64,000 nucleotides of DNA from Roseimaritima ulvae (GTDB lineage: Bacteria > Planctomycetota > Planctomycetia > Pirellulales > Pirellulaceae). The stretch is from positions 2,604,001-2,668,000 of the forward strand of contig NZ_CP042914.1 in NCBI RefSeq assembly GCF_008065135.1. Reading direction: 5' to 3'. The notes under the pieces are model-generated. The model did not search any database, had not been told where the DNA came from, and saw nothing but the letters and a program-made list of their open reading frames with translations. Positions 26,721-35,382 of this stretch are shown piece by piece; within the stretch, counting starts at the first letter, position 1, and each line of letters starts with the position of its first letter. Made by a program: the position numbers and the translations under genes.

Positions 26721-28232
26721 TTAGGGCTGCATCGAGGCGCGGATGATGAAGCCCAAGATGGCGCCGACCAACAGACACAATGGCACGGCAATCGCCAGAG
26801 TGATCGCCACGGCCAGGCCCACCGCGCCGCTGCCCCGCGCGTCCGGTGCTGCGGGCGGGAGCGACGTTTCCGGCAGCGGCGGCGGCGTGACGTCCACCGT
26901 CCCGCTGATCGAAACGTCATCCGAGGAGACCACCAGGGCGTTGGAAGCCTCTTCGCCATCGCCGGAATCGCTTTCCGCGGGCGGAGGGGGCGTGGCCCAA
27001 TGTCCATTATCGAAGGGCCGTTCGACGACATCGGCGATCCCGCCGGCCCAGGGTTCCAGACGTTCGGCCACCTGAGCCGCGGTGGCGATTCGCCGAGCCG
27101 GATCCTTTTCCATCATGTCGGCAATGATTTCGACCAGTTCCTCATCCAGTTCCGGAACAAACTTGCGCGGATGCCAGGGGGTTTCCTCACAGTGCCGGCG
27201 GCATTTCGAAACGCTGTCGCCACCGGGATAGGGAACCTTGCCGCAGAGCGCGTAATACATCGTGCAGCCCAGCGAATAGATGTCCGACTCGGGACCGATG
27301 TGCAGGGGACTGCGAATTTGTTCTGGCGAGATATAGTCGACGGTGCCCACGATCTTGCCCGCGCGAGGATCATCGTCCAGCCCCATCGACCAGGCGGCCA
27401 GCCCCACGTCGGAGACTTTAGCGTGTCCCTCGGGCGTGACCAAGATGTTGCCCGGTTTGACGTCGCGGTGGACAAGGCCCAGGCGATGGGCATAGTCCAG
27501 ACCCAGGGCGGCTTGCATAATCACCGAGGCGGCTTGATCCATCGGCAGCGGGCCGCGACGGCGGACCAATCGGCGAAGGTCGGTGCCGGGCACGTATTCG
27601 GTAACCAGGTAGTGCACCCCGCCGTCTTCCCCGGCATCAAAGGCGCGCACCAGGTAGGGACAGTCGAGTCCGGCTTGCAGGCGAATTTCTCGCAGGAACG
27701 ATTCTCGTGATTCCTGGGTCGAGCGTTCGGCCGGCAGGACTTTGACGGCCGACTCGCGGCCCATCACTTTATGGACGGCTTTAAAAACTTGCCCCATACC
27801 GCCCTGCCCGATCCAGTCGGTGATCACGTACGGGCCCAGCGACAGCTTGCTGCGTCCGGCCATCAGTTGTACCGCTTGGTAGCGGGTTAGGATTCCGGAC
27901 TGCGTAAACCAATCGGCCAGCCGTTCGTCGCGATCGCGCAAGCGGTGTTGGGGATGGATGTCGCTGCCCGATCCGCTTTGCGCGGCTTTCTCTTCCGCCA
28001 ACTGTTTACCAACCGCTTGCTTGGCGGCTTGCCACTGGGTTTCCGTCACCAAGCCACTGAGGATGGCTTTGACGTGAAACTGAGACGGCTTAACAGGGGC
28101 AGCCACGGTAGCGGAAACTCCGGTGGAGGGACGAGAGGCTGTCACAATACTGACTGGAGGGTGTGGCGAATAGGGACAATGGAAGGGCCAAACGCGGGGC
28201 AAACTGCACGAAGCGGCTTCAGCAGTCGGCAT
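26721..28232 (-). CDS. Membrane-anchored Ser/Thr protein kinase (PknB-like)
   Basis: A 503-residue kinase. The N-terminal ~120 residues are a planctomycete-type extension (FTQSGILTRYQAVQLMAGR). The catalytic domain runs about 122-390: Gly-rich loop GQGGMGQVF, VAIK-type Lys in [14 protein letters not shown] near residue 257 and the APE equivalent SPEQ. The usual DFG reads DVG, a tolerated but uncommon change. A Pro/Ser-rich linker leads to one C-terminal membrane helix (LAVAITLAIAVPLCLLVGAIL), so the kinase faces the cytoplasm with almost nothing outside. The start is uncertain: ATG 28232 has a GGGGAG upstream, while the longest frame uses TTG 28283. It is divergent from the cysteine-rich protein gene. 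Confidence 0.88.
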   Translation of the reverse strand: MPTAEAASCSLPRVWPFHCPYSPHPPVSIVTASRPSTGVSATVAAPVKPSQFHVKAILSGLVTETQWQAAKQAVGKQLAEEKAAQSGSGSDIHPQHRLRDRDERLADWFTQSGILTRYQAVQLMAGRSKLSLGPYVITDWIGQGGMGQVFKAVHKVMGRESAVKVLPAERSTQESRESFLREIRLQAGLDCPYLVRAFDAGEDGGVHYLVTEYVPGTDLRRLVRRRGPLPMDQAASVIMQAALGLDYAHRLGLVHRDVKPGNILVTPEGHAKVSDVGLAAWSMGLDDDPRAGKIVGTVDYISPEQIRSPLHIGPESDIYSLGCTMYYALCGKVPYPGGDSVSKCRRHCEETPWHPRKFVPELDEELVEIIADMMEKDPARRIATAAQVAERLEPWAGGIADVVERPFDNGHWATPPPPAESDSGDGEEASNALVVSSDDVSISGTVDVTPPPLPETSLPPAAPDARGSGAVGLAVAITLAIAVPLCLLVGAILGFIIRASMQP

Positions 28233-28511
28233 AACCGTTACAGCTCCCCAAAACCGTCCCCTGCGAGCTTGTCGTTTAGCCAAATTCTACGGAATAGCGA
28301 TTCTAGACGATCTGGGGCGACGATACCTCACCCTAGAACGATGGGGTCATCGCTTCGCCAACTTCACGACCGGCAGCCGAACCGTCTCCTCCCAGGGGCC
28401 TCGCTGCTTGCCCGTCGTGATGGTCGTCTTGCAGCTCGCCTGCAGGGGGAGCGGCACGCGTGTCCTCGACGGTCCCATTTTAATCCTCCCTCCCTCCTTG
28501 GAGACCTTCCG

Positions 28512-28982
28512 ATGCGAGTACTAGCTCCTGTAATGTTGGCTGCAGCCCTGATCCTCGGCAGCACCGCCAACGCCAATGCGTTTGGTTTGTTCGGCCACCA
28601 CTTCGGTGGTTGTGATTCCTGTTGTGACGCTCCCGCATGCGAACCGGTTTGCGGTTGCGAATACGCCGCCCCGACCTGCGGCTGCGAAGTCGACCCTTGC
28701 TGCGCTCCCAAGCGTTCGCTGTGCGACAAGCTGAAAGGCATGTTCGCCAAGAAGCACAGCAACTGCTGCGAACCGGCTTGCGGTTGCGAAGTTTACGTCG
28801 AACCAGCTTGCGGTTGCGAACCGGCTTGCGGTTGCGAAGTTGACCCTTGCTGCGCTCCCAAGCGTTCGCTGTGCGACAAGCTGAAAGGCATCTTCGGCAA
28901 GAAGCACAGCCACTGCTGTGAGCCCGCTTGCGGTTGCGAGCCAGCTTGTGGCGTTGAGCCCAGCTGCGGATGTGGATTCTAA
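28512..28982 (+). CDS. Small secreted cysteine-rich repeat protein
   Basis: A 156-residue protein with a signal peptide (cleavage near TANANA/FG). The mature ~130 residues contain 29 Cys, arranged as CC, CGC and PACGC motifs, with two nearly identical units (EVDPCCAPKRSLCDKLKG, then FxKKHSxCCEPACGCE). It is not recognised as a characterised family; Cys-rich exported repeat proteins are common in planctomycetes and may be disulfide-crosslinked wall components or bind metal. ATG 28512 is chosen because it starts the signal peptide and has GGAG eight bases upstream; the same frame is open further upstream but overlaps the divergent kinase gene. A strong terminator follows. Confidence 0.85.
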   Translation: MRVLAPVMLAAALILGSTANANAFGLFGHHFGGCDSCCDAPACEPVCGCEYAAPTCGCEVDPCCAPKRSLCDKLKGMFAKKHSNCCEPACGCEVYVEPACGCEPACGCEVDPCCAPKRSLCDKLKGIFGKKHSHCCEPACGCEPACGVEPSCGCGF

Positions 28983-29030
28983 GTAGCGTTTCAACGTTAC
29001 GAAGAACCAACGCATCATTAGCGATAAGAC

Positions 29031-29067
29031 AAAACCCGTTGACCAATTTTGGTCAACGGGTTTTTTT
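29031..29067 (+). terminator. Strong intrinsic terminator after the cysteine-rich gene
   Basis: A perfect 14-bp stem (29031-29044 with 29051-29064, core CCCGTTGACC / GGTCAACGGG), a 6-nt loop and a run of T to 29067. It lies 48 bp after the stop codon. Confidence 0.93.
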
Positions 29068-29071
29068 GCGC

Positions 29072-29204
29072 AGTACGTCAGCCTTTCCAAGCTGACCGTT
29101 TGGTAGCCGAAGTCGCCAGCGTTTGGAAATCCGCGGCGCCGGTGTCCAAACTCTGGCGAGTTCGGCTACGGGCTCCAGTGTCAGGCTGGAAAGCCTAACG
29201 CGCG
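29072..29204. repeat. Palindromes flanking a long inverted repeat (element C)
   Basis: Arms 29103-29127 and 29145-29169 are inverted repeats with few mismatches (core CGCCAG, with TTCGGCTAC ends). They are flanked by two degenerate palindromes of the AGCCT-GGAA-AGGCT family at 29072-29097 and 29180-29204. The second reaches into the 3' end of mqnD and supplies its stop codon. Confidence 0.75.
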
Positions 29205-30067
29205 TCTGCCACGATTAGGTCGGGGGCGTCGCTGGCTATCAACCCGCTGGCTTTGGCTTGTTGCGACAGTGCTGCCAGTGCTTGCCGGCCGGTCCCACCC
29301 AGATCCACCGTCCAGTCGTTGACGTACAGCTCCACATGCTGCATCAACACCCGATCATCGAACTCCTGCGCGTGCTTGCGCATCTGCGGTAACGCCGAAT
29401 CCGGATCGGCAATCGCCGTCTCCAAAGATTCCCGAACCACCGCTTGCACCGTGGCGATCGTGGCATCGGATAAGCTGCGCCTGGCGAGCAATCCGCCCAG
29501 TGGCAGCGGAGCACCTGTGGCGGCTTCCCAACGCGATCCCAAATCTTCGACCAGCGACAGCCCTTCGTCCTGCCAAGTGAATCGTCCTTCGTGAATGCAG
29601 ACGCCAAAATCGGCCTGTCGGGTCTGCAGCCGTGGCATGATGTCGGAGAACACGACCTGCTCGAGTCGCGTGGTGTCGCGATAAAATAGATGAAACAGCA
29701 AAGCCGCCGTGGTGTGCTGACCAGGCAGTAGCGTCACCTGGCTCGAGTCCTCTGGTTTCGTGTTCGCGCGGGCCGCCAACAGCAACGGTCCTACGCCAAA
29801 ACCCAAAGCGGAACCGCTGGGCAGCACCACCGTTTGCTCGGCTAATAACAACGCCGCATGAAAACTGGTTTTGGCCACATCAAAATCACCGGTAAACAGG
29901 CGATCGTTTAATTGTTGAATGTCCAGCAGTTCGGTCTGGAATTCCAGGCCACGCCAGTCGACGCGGCGTTCCAGCAAGGCGGCGAAGGCGAAGGTGTCGT
30001 TGGGGCACGTGGATATGCCCAGGCGAATGATTTGCCGATCAGTCGTTGTGGAGGGGTGAGTAGTCAC
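29195..30067 (-). CDS. mqnD: 1,4-dihydroxy-6-naphthoate synthase
   Basis: A 290-residue enzyme of the futalosine menaquinone pathway, which converts cyclic dehypoxanthine futalosine to 1,4-dihydroxy-6-naphthoate. The periplasmic-binding-protein-like fold begins [16 protein letters not shown], where CPNDTF is characteristic of MqnD rather than MqnA. Further family features are [11 protein letters not shown] and [12 protein letters not shown]. It starts with GTG at 30067, overlapping the stop of the preceding desaturase-like gene as GTGA, so it is translationally coupled. Its TAG stop lies inside a palindromic repeat. Last gene of the quinone operon. The other early-pathway genes (mqnA, mqnB, mqnC) are not in the window. 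Confidence 0.93.
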   Translation of the reverse strand: MTTHPSTTTDRQIIRLGISTCPNDTFAFAALLERRVDWRGLEFQTELLDIQQLNDRLFTGDFDVAKTSFHAALLLAEQTVVLPSGSALGFGVGPLLLAARANTKPEDSSQVTLLPGQHTTAALLFHLFYRDTTRLEQVVFSDIMPRLQTRQADFGVCIHEGRFTWQDEGLSLVEDLGSRWEAATGAPLPLGGLLARRSLSDATIATVQAVVRESLETAIADPDSALPQMRKHAQEFDDRVLMQHVELYVNDWTVDLGGTGRQALAALSQQAKASGLIASDAPDLIVADAR

Positions 30068-31551
30068 CGGTCGAGTACGTCCTGTTGAATCAATTTGCTG
30101 GTGATGCGGCTGGATTCGTATATCACCGGCAAGCCGCTACCGGGATGGGTGCCGCCGCCGACCAAATACACGCCGTCCAGTTCCTTAAAGCGATTGCCGG
30201 GGCGACGATGCAGCATTTGCCCCAAATTGTGCGCCAGATTAAACGTTGCCCCACGGAATATGTGATGTTGATTTTGCCAGTCGGCCGGCGTCAATTGATG
30301 TTCGATGCGAATCCGATCGCGGACGTCGTGCAAACCGATTTGGGAAAGACTGTCTAAAACGCGTTCGCGAAAGGGGCCTGCCGCTTGTTGCCAGTCGATC
30401 GAGGGATGCATGTGGCTGACCGGTACCAGGACGTACAACGTGCTGTGCCCGGCAGGTGCCAGAGAGTCGTCCGTAACTCCGGCATTCTGTACATAAAACG
30501 AGGGATCGTCGCTTAATTGATGCCGCTGTTCGATGTCCAACAAGTTTTGGTCGTATTGGCGAGCGATATGGATGTTGTGGTGGGGTAGGTCGTAGCGGCC
30601 TTCGATGCCCAGGTACAGCATGTACGTGCTGCACGAGTATCGCTTCCGATGCAACGCTTTGTCTTTCCACTTGCGGCGTAGTTTGTCCGGCACCAGACGT
30701 TGCATGGCGGCGGCAAAGTCGGCGTTGATCACGCAGGCATCGGCCGGGTAACGAGCCTGGTCCGTATCGACCGCGGTGACTCGGCGACCTTTGAACTGGA
30801 AGCCGGTGACCTCTTCGCCCAGGCGAATCTGGACGCCCATCTCAGTGGCGATCTCTCCCATCCGTTCGCTGACCCGGCCGCAGCCGCCGAGTGGGTGAAA
30901 CACGCCGTATTCGTACTCCAAATGGGATAGGATGCTGAACAGGCTGGGGCACTGAAAGGGCGACATCCCTAAGTACTTGGCTTGAAAACCGAAAGCGATC
31001 ACCAGCCGCGGGTCGCTGAAGTAACGCTGCAGTTCTCGGCCCAGCGAACGCATGGGGTGCAGTTGCGGGGCGGCTCGCAGTACCGCTGGTCGCAGCAGAT
31101 CCAAGACGGAGTGAAAGGGGGATTCCAGAATCGGGCGAAAGCGTGCCAGCTTGTCGCGGTTGTCTCGCATGTATTTGCGGAGCTGACCCACATCCTTCGG
31201 ACTCAGTTTGGCGATCTCGCGGTCCATGGCATCCATGTCGGCCGAACAGTCCAGCTGTCCGCCGGCGCCAAACGTCAGCCGGTATTGCAGCTCCAACCGT
31301 TTCATGGGGACTTCGGCCATCAGGTCGCGTCCGACTCCCTGAAAAATCTCTTGCAGCACCCGTGGGTAAAGAAAGAACGTGGGCCCGCAATCGAAGCGGA
31401 AGCCGTCGGATTCGATTGTCGAAGTTCGCCCGCCGACTCGATCCTGACGTTCAATGACGGTCACATCCGCACCGGCGTGAGCCAGTTGCATGGCGGCGGC
31501 CAGTCCACCCGGGCCGGCTCCAACGATCACCACTTTACGGTTCTTCACCAT
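30064..31551 (-). CDS. Phytoene desaturase-family FAD oxidoreductase
   Basis: A 495-residue CrtI/CrtN-type protein. The N-terminal dinucleotide fold reads [18 protein letters not shown], with [14 protein letters not shown] completing FAD binding. The C-terminal motif [22 protein letters not shown] is the family's second FAD signature. Members desaturate, isomerise or oxidise C30/C40 isoprenoids at the membrane. It sits inside the menaquinone operon between mqnE (71 bp upstream) and mqnD (4-bp overlap), so the substrate could be the quinone side chain or a carotenoid made under the same control; this is inference. ATG 31551 is preferred over an in-frame TTG at 31596, since it lies just before the FAD motif. 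The exact reaction is unknown. Confidence 0.88.
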   Translation of the reverse strand: MVKNRKVVIVGAGPGGLAAAMQLAHAGADVTVIERQDRVGGRTSTIESDGFRFDCGPTFFLYPRVLQEIFQGVGRDLMAEVPMKRLELQYRLTFGAGGQLDCSADMDAMDREIAKLSPKDVGQLRKYMRDNRDKLARFRPILESPFHSVLDLLRPAVLRAAPQLHPMRSLGRELQRYFSDPRLVIAFGFQAKYLGMSPFQCPSLFSILSHLEYEYGVFHPLGGCGRVSERMGEIATEMGVQIRLGEEVTGFQFKGRRVTAVDTDQARYPADACVINADFAAAMQRLVPDKLRRKWKDKALHRKRYSCSTYMLYLGIEGRYDLPHHNIHIARQYDQNLLDIEQRHQLSDDPSFYVQNAGVTDDSLAPAGHSTLYVLVPVSHMHPSIDWQQAAGPFRERVLDSLSQIGLHDVRDRIRIEHQLTPADWQNQHHIFRGATFNLAHNLGQMLHRRPGNRFKELDGVYLVGGGTHPGSGLPVIYESSRITSKLIQQDVLDR

Positions 31552-31622
31552 CGTGTCACTGGCCCGGTTGTGGACATCTTTGCCTCTCGCATCCAATCTC
31601 CCGTGAGATCGGCTACCACGAC

Positions 31623-32774
31623 CTAGTTCAACACGGCATCGACCGATTCACCGCTTTCCCATTTGGCAAAGTTATCGGGATCACGATGCACGCGGTGGTA
31701 GGTGGTGTCGCGCTCGATCGGTTCCCGCCCGGTTTCAGCGATCAATTGACGGATCTGATCGACGGTCAAGTGTTCCGGCGTGGTGGCACCGGCGTCGTGA
31801 TAGATCAATTCGTGCCGCACGGTGCCGTCGATGTCGTCGGCGCCGTAGTGCAGAGCGGTCTGTGCCGTGCCGATGCCCAGCATGATCCAGTAGGCTTTGA
31901 TGTGTTGGATGTTGTCCAGCATCAAGCGGCTGACGGCCATCGTCCTCAGGTCCATCAGGGCCGAGGGTTTTTTGAGATCATCCAGCTTGGTGTTTTCCGG
32001 ATGAAAGGCCAGCGGAATGAACACCTGAAAGCCGCCCGTGCGGTCTTGCAGTTCGCGCAATCGCATCAGGTGGTCGATGCGGTGGTAGGCTTTTTCCAGA
32101 TGCCCGTACAGCATCGTGCAGTTGGTGCGGAGGCCGATTTCGTGAGCCGTTTGGTGGATGTCCAACCAGGCGTGCGTGTTGGCTTTGTGCTCGCACAGCT
32201 GGTCGCGGATTTCGGGATGGAAGATTTCGGCCCCGCCACCGGGCATGCTTCCCAGACCGGCTTCACGCATGTCTTCCAGCACCCAGCGGACGCTGTTCTT
32301 GGTTTGGAACTCGAACCAATTGATTTCCACCGCCGTCCATGCCTTGAGATGGATCTGGGGGTAGTTCTCATGCAGCTGCGAGATCAGGTTCCGGTACCAA
32401 TCGTAGGGGCGTTGGTGATGCAGGCCGCCGACGATATGCATTTCCGTGCAGCCATTGTCGGTGGCTTCTTGACCCCGTGCCAGGATTTGTTCGTCCGACA
32501 TGGCGTACCCCTTGGGGTCGCGAAGGTCCGAGCGGAAGGCGCAGAACCGACAACGGTAGACGCACACGTTGGTGGGGTTGAGGTGCGTGTTGATGTTGTA
32601 ATAGCCGACGTTGCCGTTCTTCTGTTCACGAACGTAGTTGGCCAAGATGCCCACTTCTTGCAGCGGTACTTGGGGATCGTAAAGGAACAGCCCGTCATCC
32701 ATCGACAGCCGCTCGCGGGCTTCGACCTTGTCACGGATTTCGCGGAGGCGTGCGTTTTGTTCGGTTTGAATCAT
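31623..32774 (-). CDS. mqnE: Aminofutalosine synthase (radical SAM)
   Basis: A 383-residue radical-SAM enzyme that joins SAM-derived 5'-deoxyadenosyl to 3-[(1-carboxyvinyl)oxy]benzoate to give aminofutalosine. The cluster motif is C71-x3-C75-x2-C78 (CVYRCRFC). MqnE rather than MqnC is indicated by [27 protein letters not shown] and [10 protein letters not shown]. Use of aminofutalosine implies a downstream MqnB-type hydrolase or deaminase elsewhere in the genome. It follows the ubiA-like gene by 34 bp and precedes the desaturase-like gene by 71 bp in one minus-strand operon. Confidence 0.94.
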   Translation of the reverse strand: MIQTEQNARLREIRDKVEARERLSMDDGLFLYDPQVPLQEVGILANYVREQKNGNVGYYNINTHLNPTNVCVYRCRFCAFRSDLRDPKGYAMSDEQILARGQEATDNGCTEMHIVGGLHHQRPYDWYRNLISQLHENYPQIHLKAWTAVEINWFEFQTKNSVRWVLEDMREAGLGSMPGGGAEIFHPEIRDQLCEHKANTHAWLDIHQTAHEIGLRTNCTMLYGHLEKAYHRIDHLMRLRELQDRTGGFQVFIPLAFHPENTKLDDLKKPSALMDLRTMAVSRLMLDNIQHIKAYWIMLGIGTAQTALHYGADDIDGTVRHELIYHDAGATTPEHLTVDQIRQLIAETGREPIERDTTYHRVHRDPDNFAKWESGESVDAVLN

Positions 32775-32808
32775 CGTTTCGTATTCTAGGAGAGGGGCAA
32801 CCGGGAGA

Positions 32809-33744
32809 TCAAATCAGCCAGCTATCGATTCCCGCGGCGACTAGTAGCAGGATACTAATGATCGCGTTGATGTTAAAAAAGGCGGTGTTGACGCGTTGCA
32901 AATCATCCGGACGCACCAACCGATGTTCGTAAATCAAAAGGCCGGCGATCAGGGCAACAGAGGCGTAATAGACGACGCCCCAACCTAAACCGGAGGCCGT
33001 CAGCGGAAGCAACAGCAAACACACCAGCATGCCCAGGTGGCAGACGGCCGCCAACCGCAGGGCGCCGGCCGCGCCCAATCGTGCCGGTACGCTTTGCAGG
33101 CCCGCCTGCCGATCGAAGGCTTCGTCCTGGCAGGCATAGATGATGTCAAACCCGGTGACCCACAACGCCACCGCCGCGGCCAGCACCAGCGCCGGCAACA
33201 AATCCGCCGGTGCCGCGATCACACTCGAACCGCGGATCGCCAGCCAGACGCAGATCGGTGCCAAGCTGAGTGCAACGCCCAGCCATAGATGCGCCGCCGA
33301 GGTAAAGCGTTTGGCCAAACTGTAGCCGCATAAAAACGCCAGCACGGGAAGCGAACCGGCCAGCGGCAACCAGTTGGGAAGAAACAGGGCACAAGAGCCG
33401 ACGAAGCCCGCCGCACATACGAGTGCAAAGGCCGTTACCTCGCTGCGGGATAGCAGACCGGCGGGCAGATGACGTCCGGCGGTGCGAGGATTCTCGGCGT
33501 CGTAGCGTTGGTCGACCAAGCGGTTGAAAGCCATCGCCGTGCTGCGGGCGAAGACCATGCACAACAACAAACCCGCCAAGGCAGGCCAGCCGACCGCCAC
33601 CCTGTCTCCATCGCTCGCCGGCAGCTGCATGGCCATCAGCAACGCCAAGCAAGCAAACGGCAAGGCGAAAATGGTATGGCTGAAGCGGATCATCTCCAAC
33701 ATCAAACGAAGACGATTAGGCCGCGGTGATTCAGCTGCCGACAT
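32809..33744 (-). CDS. ubiA: UbiA-family polyprenyltransferase (menaquinone pathway)
   Basis: A 311-residue integral membrane prenyltransferase with about eight hydrophobic helices. The first Asp-rich motif is NRLVDQRYDAENPRT and the second is DIIYACQDEAFDRQ; both bind Mg-diphosphate. In futalosine-pathway organisms this homologue (called MqnP in some work) attaches the polyprenyl chain to the dihydroxynaphthoate ring; the context with ubiX, ubiE, mqnE and mqnD supports that job over ubiquinone synthesis. ATG 33744 overlaps the ubiX stop (TAATG) and has GGGGAG seven bases upstream, so it is chosen over ATG 33759. Confidence 0.92.
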   Translation of the reverse strand: MSAAESPRPNRLRLMLEMIRFSHTIFALPFACLALLMAMQLPASDGDRVAVGWPALAGLLLCMVFARSTAMAFNRLVDQRYDAENPRTAGRHLPAGLLSRSEVTAFALVCAAGFVGSCALFLPNWLPLAGSLPVLAFLCGYSLAKRFTSAAHLWLGVALSLAPICVWLAIRGSSVIAAPADLLPALVLAAAVALWVTGFDIIYACQDEAFDRQAGLQSVPARLGAAGALRLAAVCHLGMLVCLLLLPLTASGLGWGVVYYASVALIAGLLIYEHRLVRPDDLQRVNTAFFNINAIISILLLVAAGIDSWLI

Positions 33745-34400
33745 TACGCTTCTCCCCATCGTCCGATCAACCGATTCGGAATCTCAAACTGGTCGATGAT
33801 GCGGCCCACGACGAAGTCAACCAAGTCACTCAAACCTTGCACGCCGTGGTACCAACCCGGTGCCGCCGGCAACACGCAGACGCCGGCCGTCGCCAGCCGG
33901 TGCATGTTTTCCAGCTGAAAGACCGACAGCGGCGTCTCCCGCGGTACGATCACCAACTTACGCTGCTCCTTCAAATGCACTTCGGCGGCGCGTTGAATCA
34001 AGTTCGATGATGCGCTGCGAGCGATCGCGCTCAACGTGCTGCCGCTGCAGGGACAGATGATCATGCCGGCGGTAAGGAACGAACCGCTGGCGATCGGCGT
34101 CATGTAGTCCTGGTAGTGGTAATAATGGATGGCTTGGGTGTCGTGAAGATCGTTGGCCGGGGAGGAGGCTGCCGATTCGGTTGCGGCTGCCCAAGGTGGT
34201 TGGCAGTTTAATAGCGTGGCCGGATCAAAGGCCTGCAGATCAATTTCGATGCCCAGTTCCTGCCGGATGACCGCCACACCGGAAGGGCTGATCGTCAGAT
34301 GCACGGTGCGTCCCGATGCGGCTAAGACCTGCAGCAACCGCACGGCGTATACCGCTCCGCTGGCGCCCGTGATGGCGACGACGATCCCCTGGTTGTTCAT
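33744..34400 (-). CDS. ubiX: UbiX-family flavin prenyltransferase
   Basis: A 218-residue protein that makes prenylated FMN, the cofactor of UbiD-type decarboxylases. The N-terminal flavoprotein motif [18 protein letters not shown] and the later [19 protein letters not shown] are diagnostic. In the futalosine pathway a UbiX/UbiD pair removes the ring carboxylate after prenylation; the matching UbiD-like gene is not in this window. The start overlaps the end of ubiE by 4 bp (ATGA) and the end overlaps ubiA by 1 bp, so the three are translationally coupled. Confidence 0.94.
   Translation of the reverse strand: MNNQGIVVAITGASGAVYAVRLLQVLAASGRTVHLTISPSGVAVIRQELGIEIDLQAFDPATLLNCQPPWAAATESAASSPANDLHDTQAIHYYHYQDYMTPIASGSFLTAGMIICPCSGSTLSAIARSASSNLIQRAAEVHLKEQRKLVIVPRETPLSVFQLENMHRLATAGVCVLPAAPGWYHGVQGLSDLVDFVVGRIIDQFEIPNRLIGRWGEA
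33752..33757 (-). promoter_or_regulatory. Shine-Dalgarno GGGGAG of the ubiA-like gene
   Basis: GGGGAG on the minus strand, seven bases before ATG 33744, inside the last codons of ubiX. It picks 33744 over the in-frame ATG 33759. Confidence 0.75.
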
Positions 34401-35092
34401 GCGGGTTTGCTGCCTTCGTAGATCGTGGCCACGCCGCAGGTCAACTGTTTGGCTCGCGTGTCGACCAGACCCACGGCGGTCATGCGGTCCAACAACGCTT
34501 GACCGGAAGGGAATTGGCCGACGGATTCGGGGAGATATTGATAGGCCGATTTATCGTTGCGAGCGAACCATTGGCCGACGCGAGGCAGCACGTGACGGAA
34601 ATAGAAACCGTAGGACTGTTTCAGCAGCGGCAACGTGGGCGTGCTGAATTCCAAAACCATGACCTGGCCACCGGGTTGGCAGACACGCATCATTTCAGCC
34701 AGGCCGCGATCCGTATCAGCGACGTTCCGCAAGCCGAAGGCGACCGTCACGCATTGAAACTGGTGGTCGGGGAAGGGCAGGTGTTGCGCGTCGGCTTCGA
34801 GAAAATCGACGCCTCGGTCCGCGTCCTTGGCGTGAGCGATCTGCAGCATCGCGAAACAGAAGTCGGAGCCCACGACCGGCACGTCGGGATGACGTTTTTT
34901 GATCGCCAGGGCCAGGTCGCCGGTGCCCGTGCAGACATCCAATATGGGGTTTTGGTCGCGGACCCGCAGGCGGTTCACCGCTTGCCGTCGCCACAGCCGG
35001 TCGATGTTCACCGACAGCAGGTGGTTCATGGCGTCGTAACGCGGGGCAATCTGGCGAAACATTTCGCGGACCCGCGCACCGCTCTTGTCCAA
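34397..35092 (-). CDS. ubiE: Demethylmenaquinone methyltransferase (UbiE/MenG)
   Basis: A SAM-dependent C-methyltransferase for the last menaquinone step. UbiE motifs: [20 protein letters not shown], motif [24 protein letters not shown] and VLEFSTP, ending CGVATIYEG. The length is 231 residues from the assumed start, close to the family norm. The start is doubtful: TTG 35092 (GCGGAG nine bases upstream) gives [12 protein letters not shown], but relatives usually have several residues before this. The frame is open to ATG 35323, which lies in the hairpin repeat array and would add about 77 low-complexity residues. The array and IS element next door may have replaced the original promoter or start. 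First gene of the quinone operon; its ATGA overlaps ubiX. Confidence 0.9.
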   Translation of the reverse strand: MDKSGARVREMFRQIAPRYDAMNHLLSVNIDRLWRRQAVNRLRVRDQNPILDVCTGTGDLALAIKKRHPDVPVVGSDFCFAMLQIAHAKDADRGVDFLEADAQHLPFPDHQFQCVTVAFGLRNVADTDRGLAEMMRVCQPGGQVMVLEFSTPTLPLLKQSYGFYFRHVLPRVGQWFARNDKSAYQYLPESVGQFPSGQALLDRMTAVGLVDTRAKQLTCGVATIYEGSKPA

Positions 35093-35382
35093 CGGAGTGG
35101 ACTCCGCGGCGGCGGAAGCTGACGGTGGGGGGGAGTTTGTCGAGGAAATGGGTTCGGCCGAGCGGTTCAGGGGACGGGGATGCGGGAGCTGTATGGTCTT
35201 AAAAACACGAAACGCTGCCAAGGGGGACGTTTCGGGGCCCGTAGCATGGGCCCCTGGCCCGTGTGACCGTCCTGGCTTCGGGCGGCTGGGGAGGCGCGTG
35301 GGGTACAGGGGCCGGGGACCCATGCTACGTGGGTTAGGGCAGTAGCATGGGCCCCTGGCCCAGGGCTGTAAGGGTACATTGA

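Noticed and set aside
31686-32789. 367-codon plus-strand frame opposite mqnE
   Set aside because: It shadows a well-supported radical-SAM gene; no motif or Shine-Dalgarno sequence.
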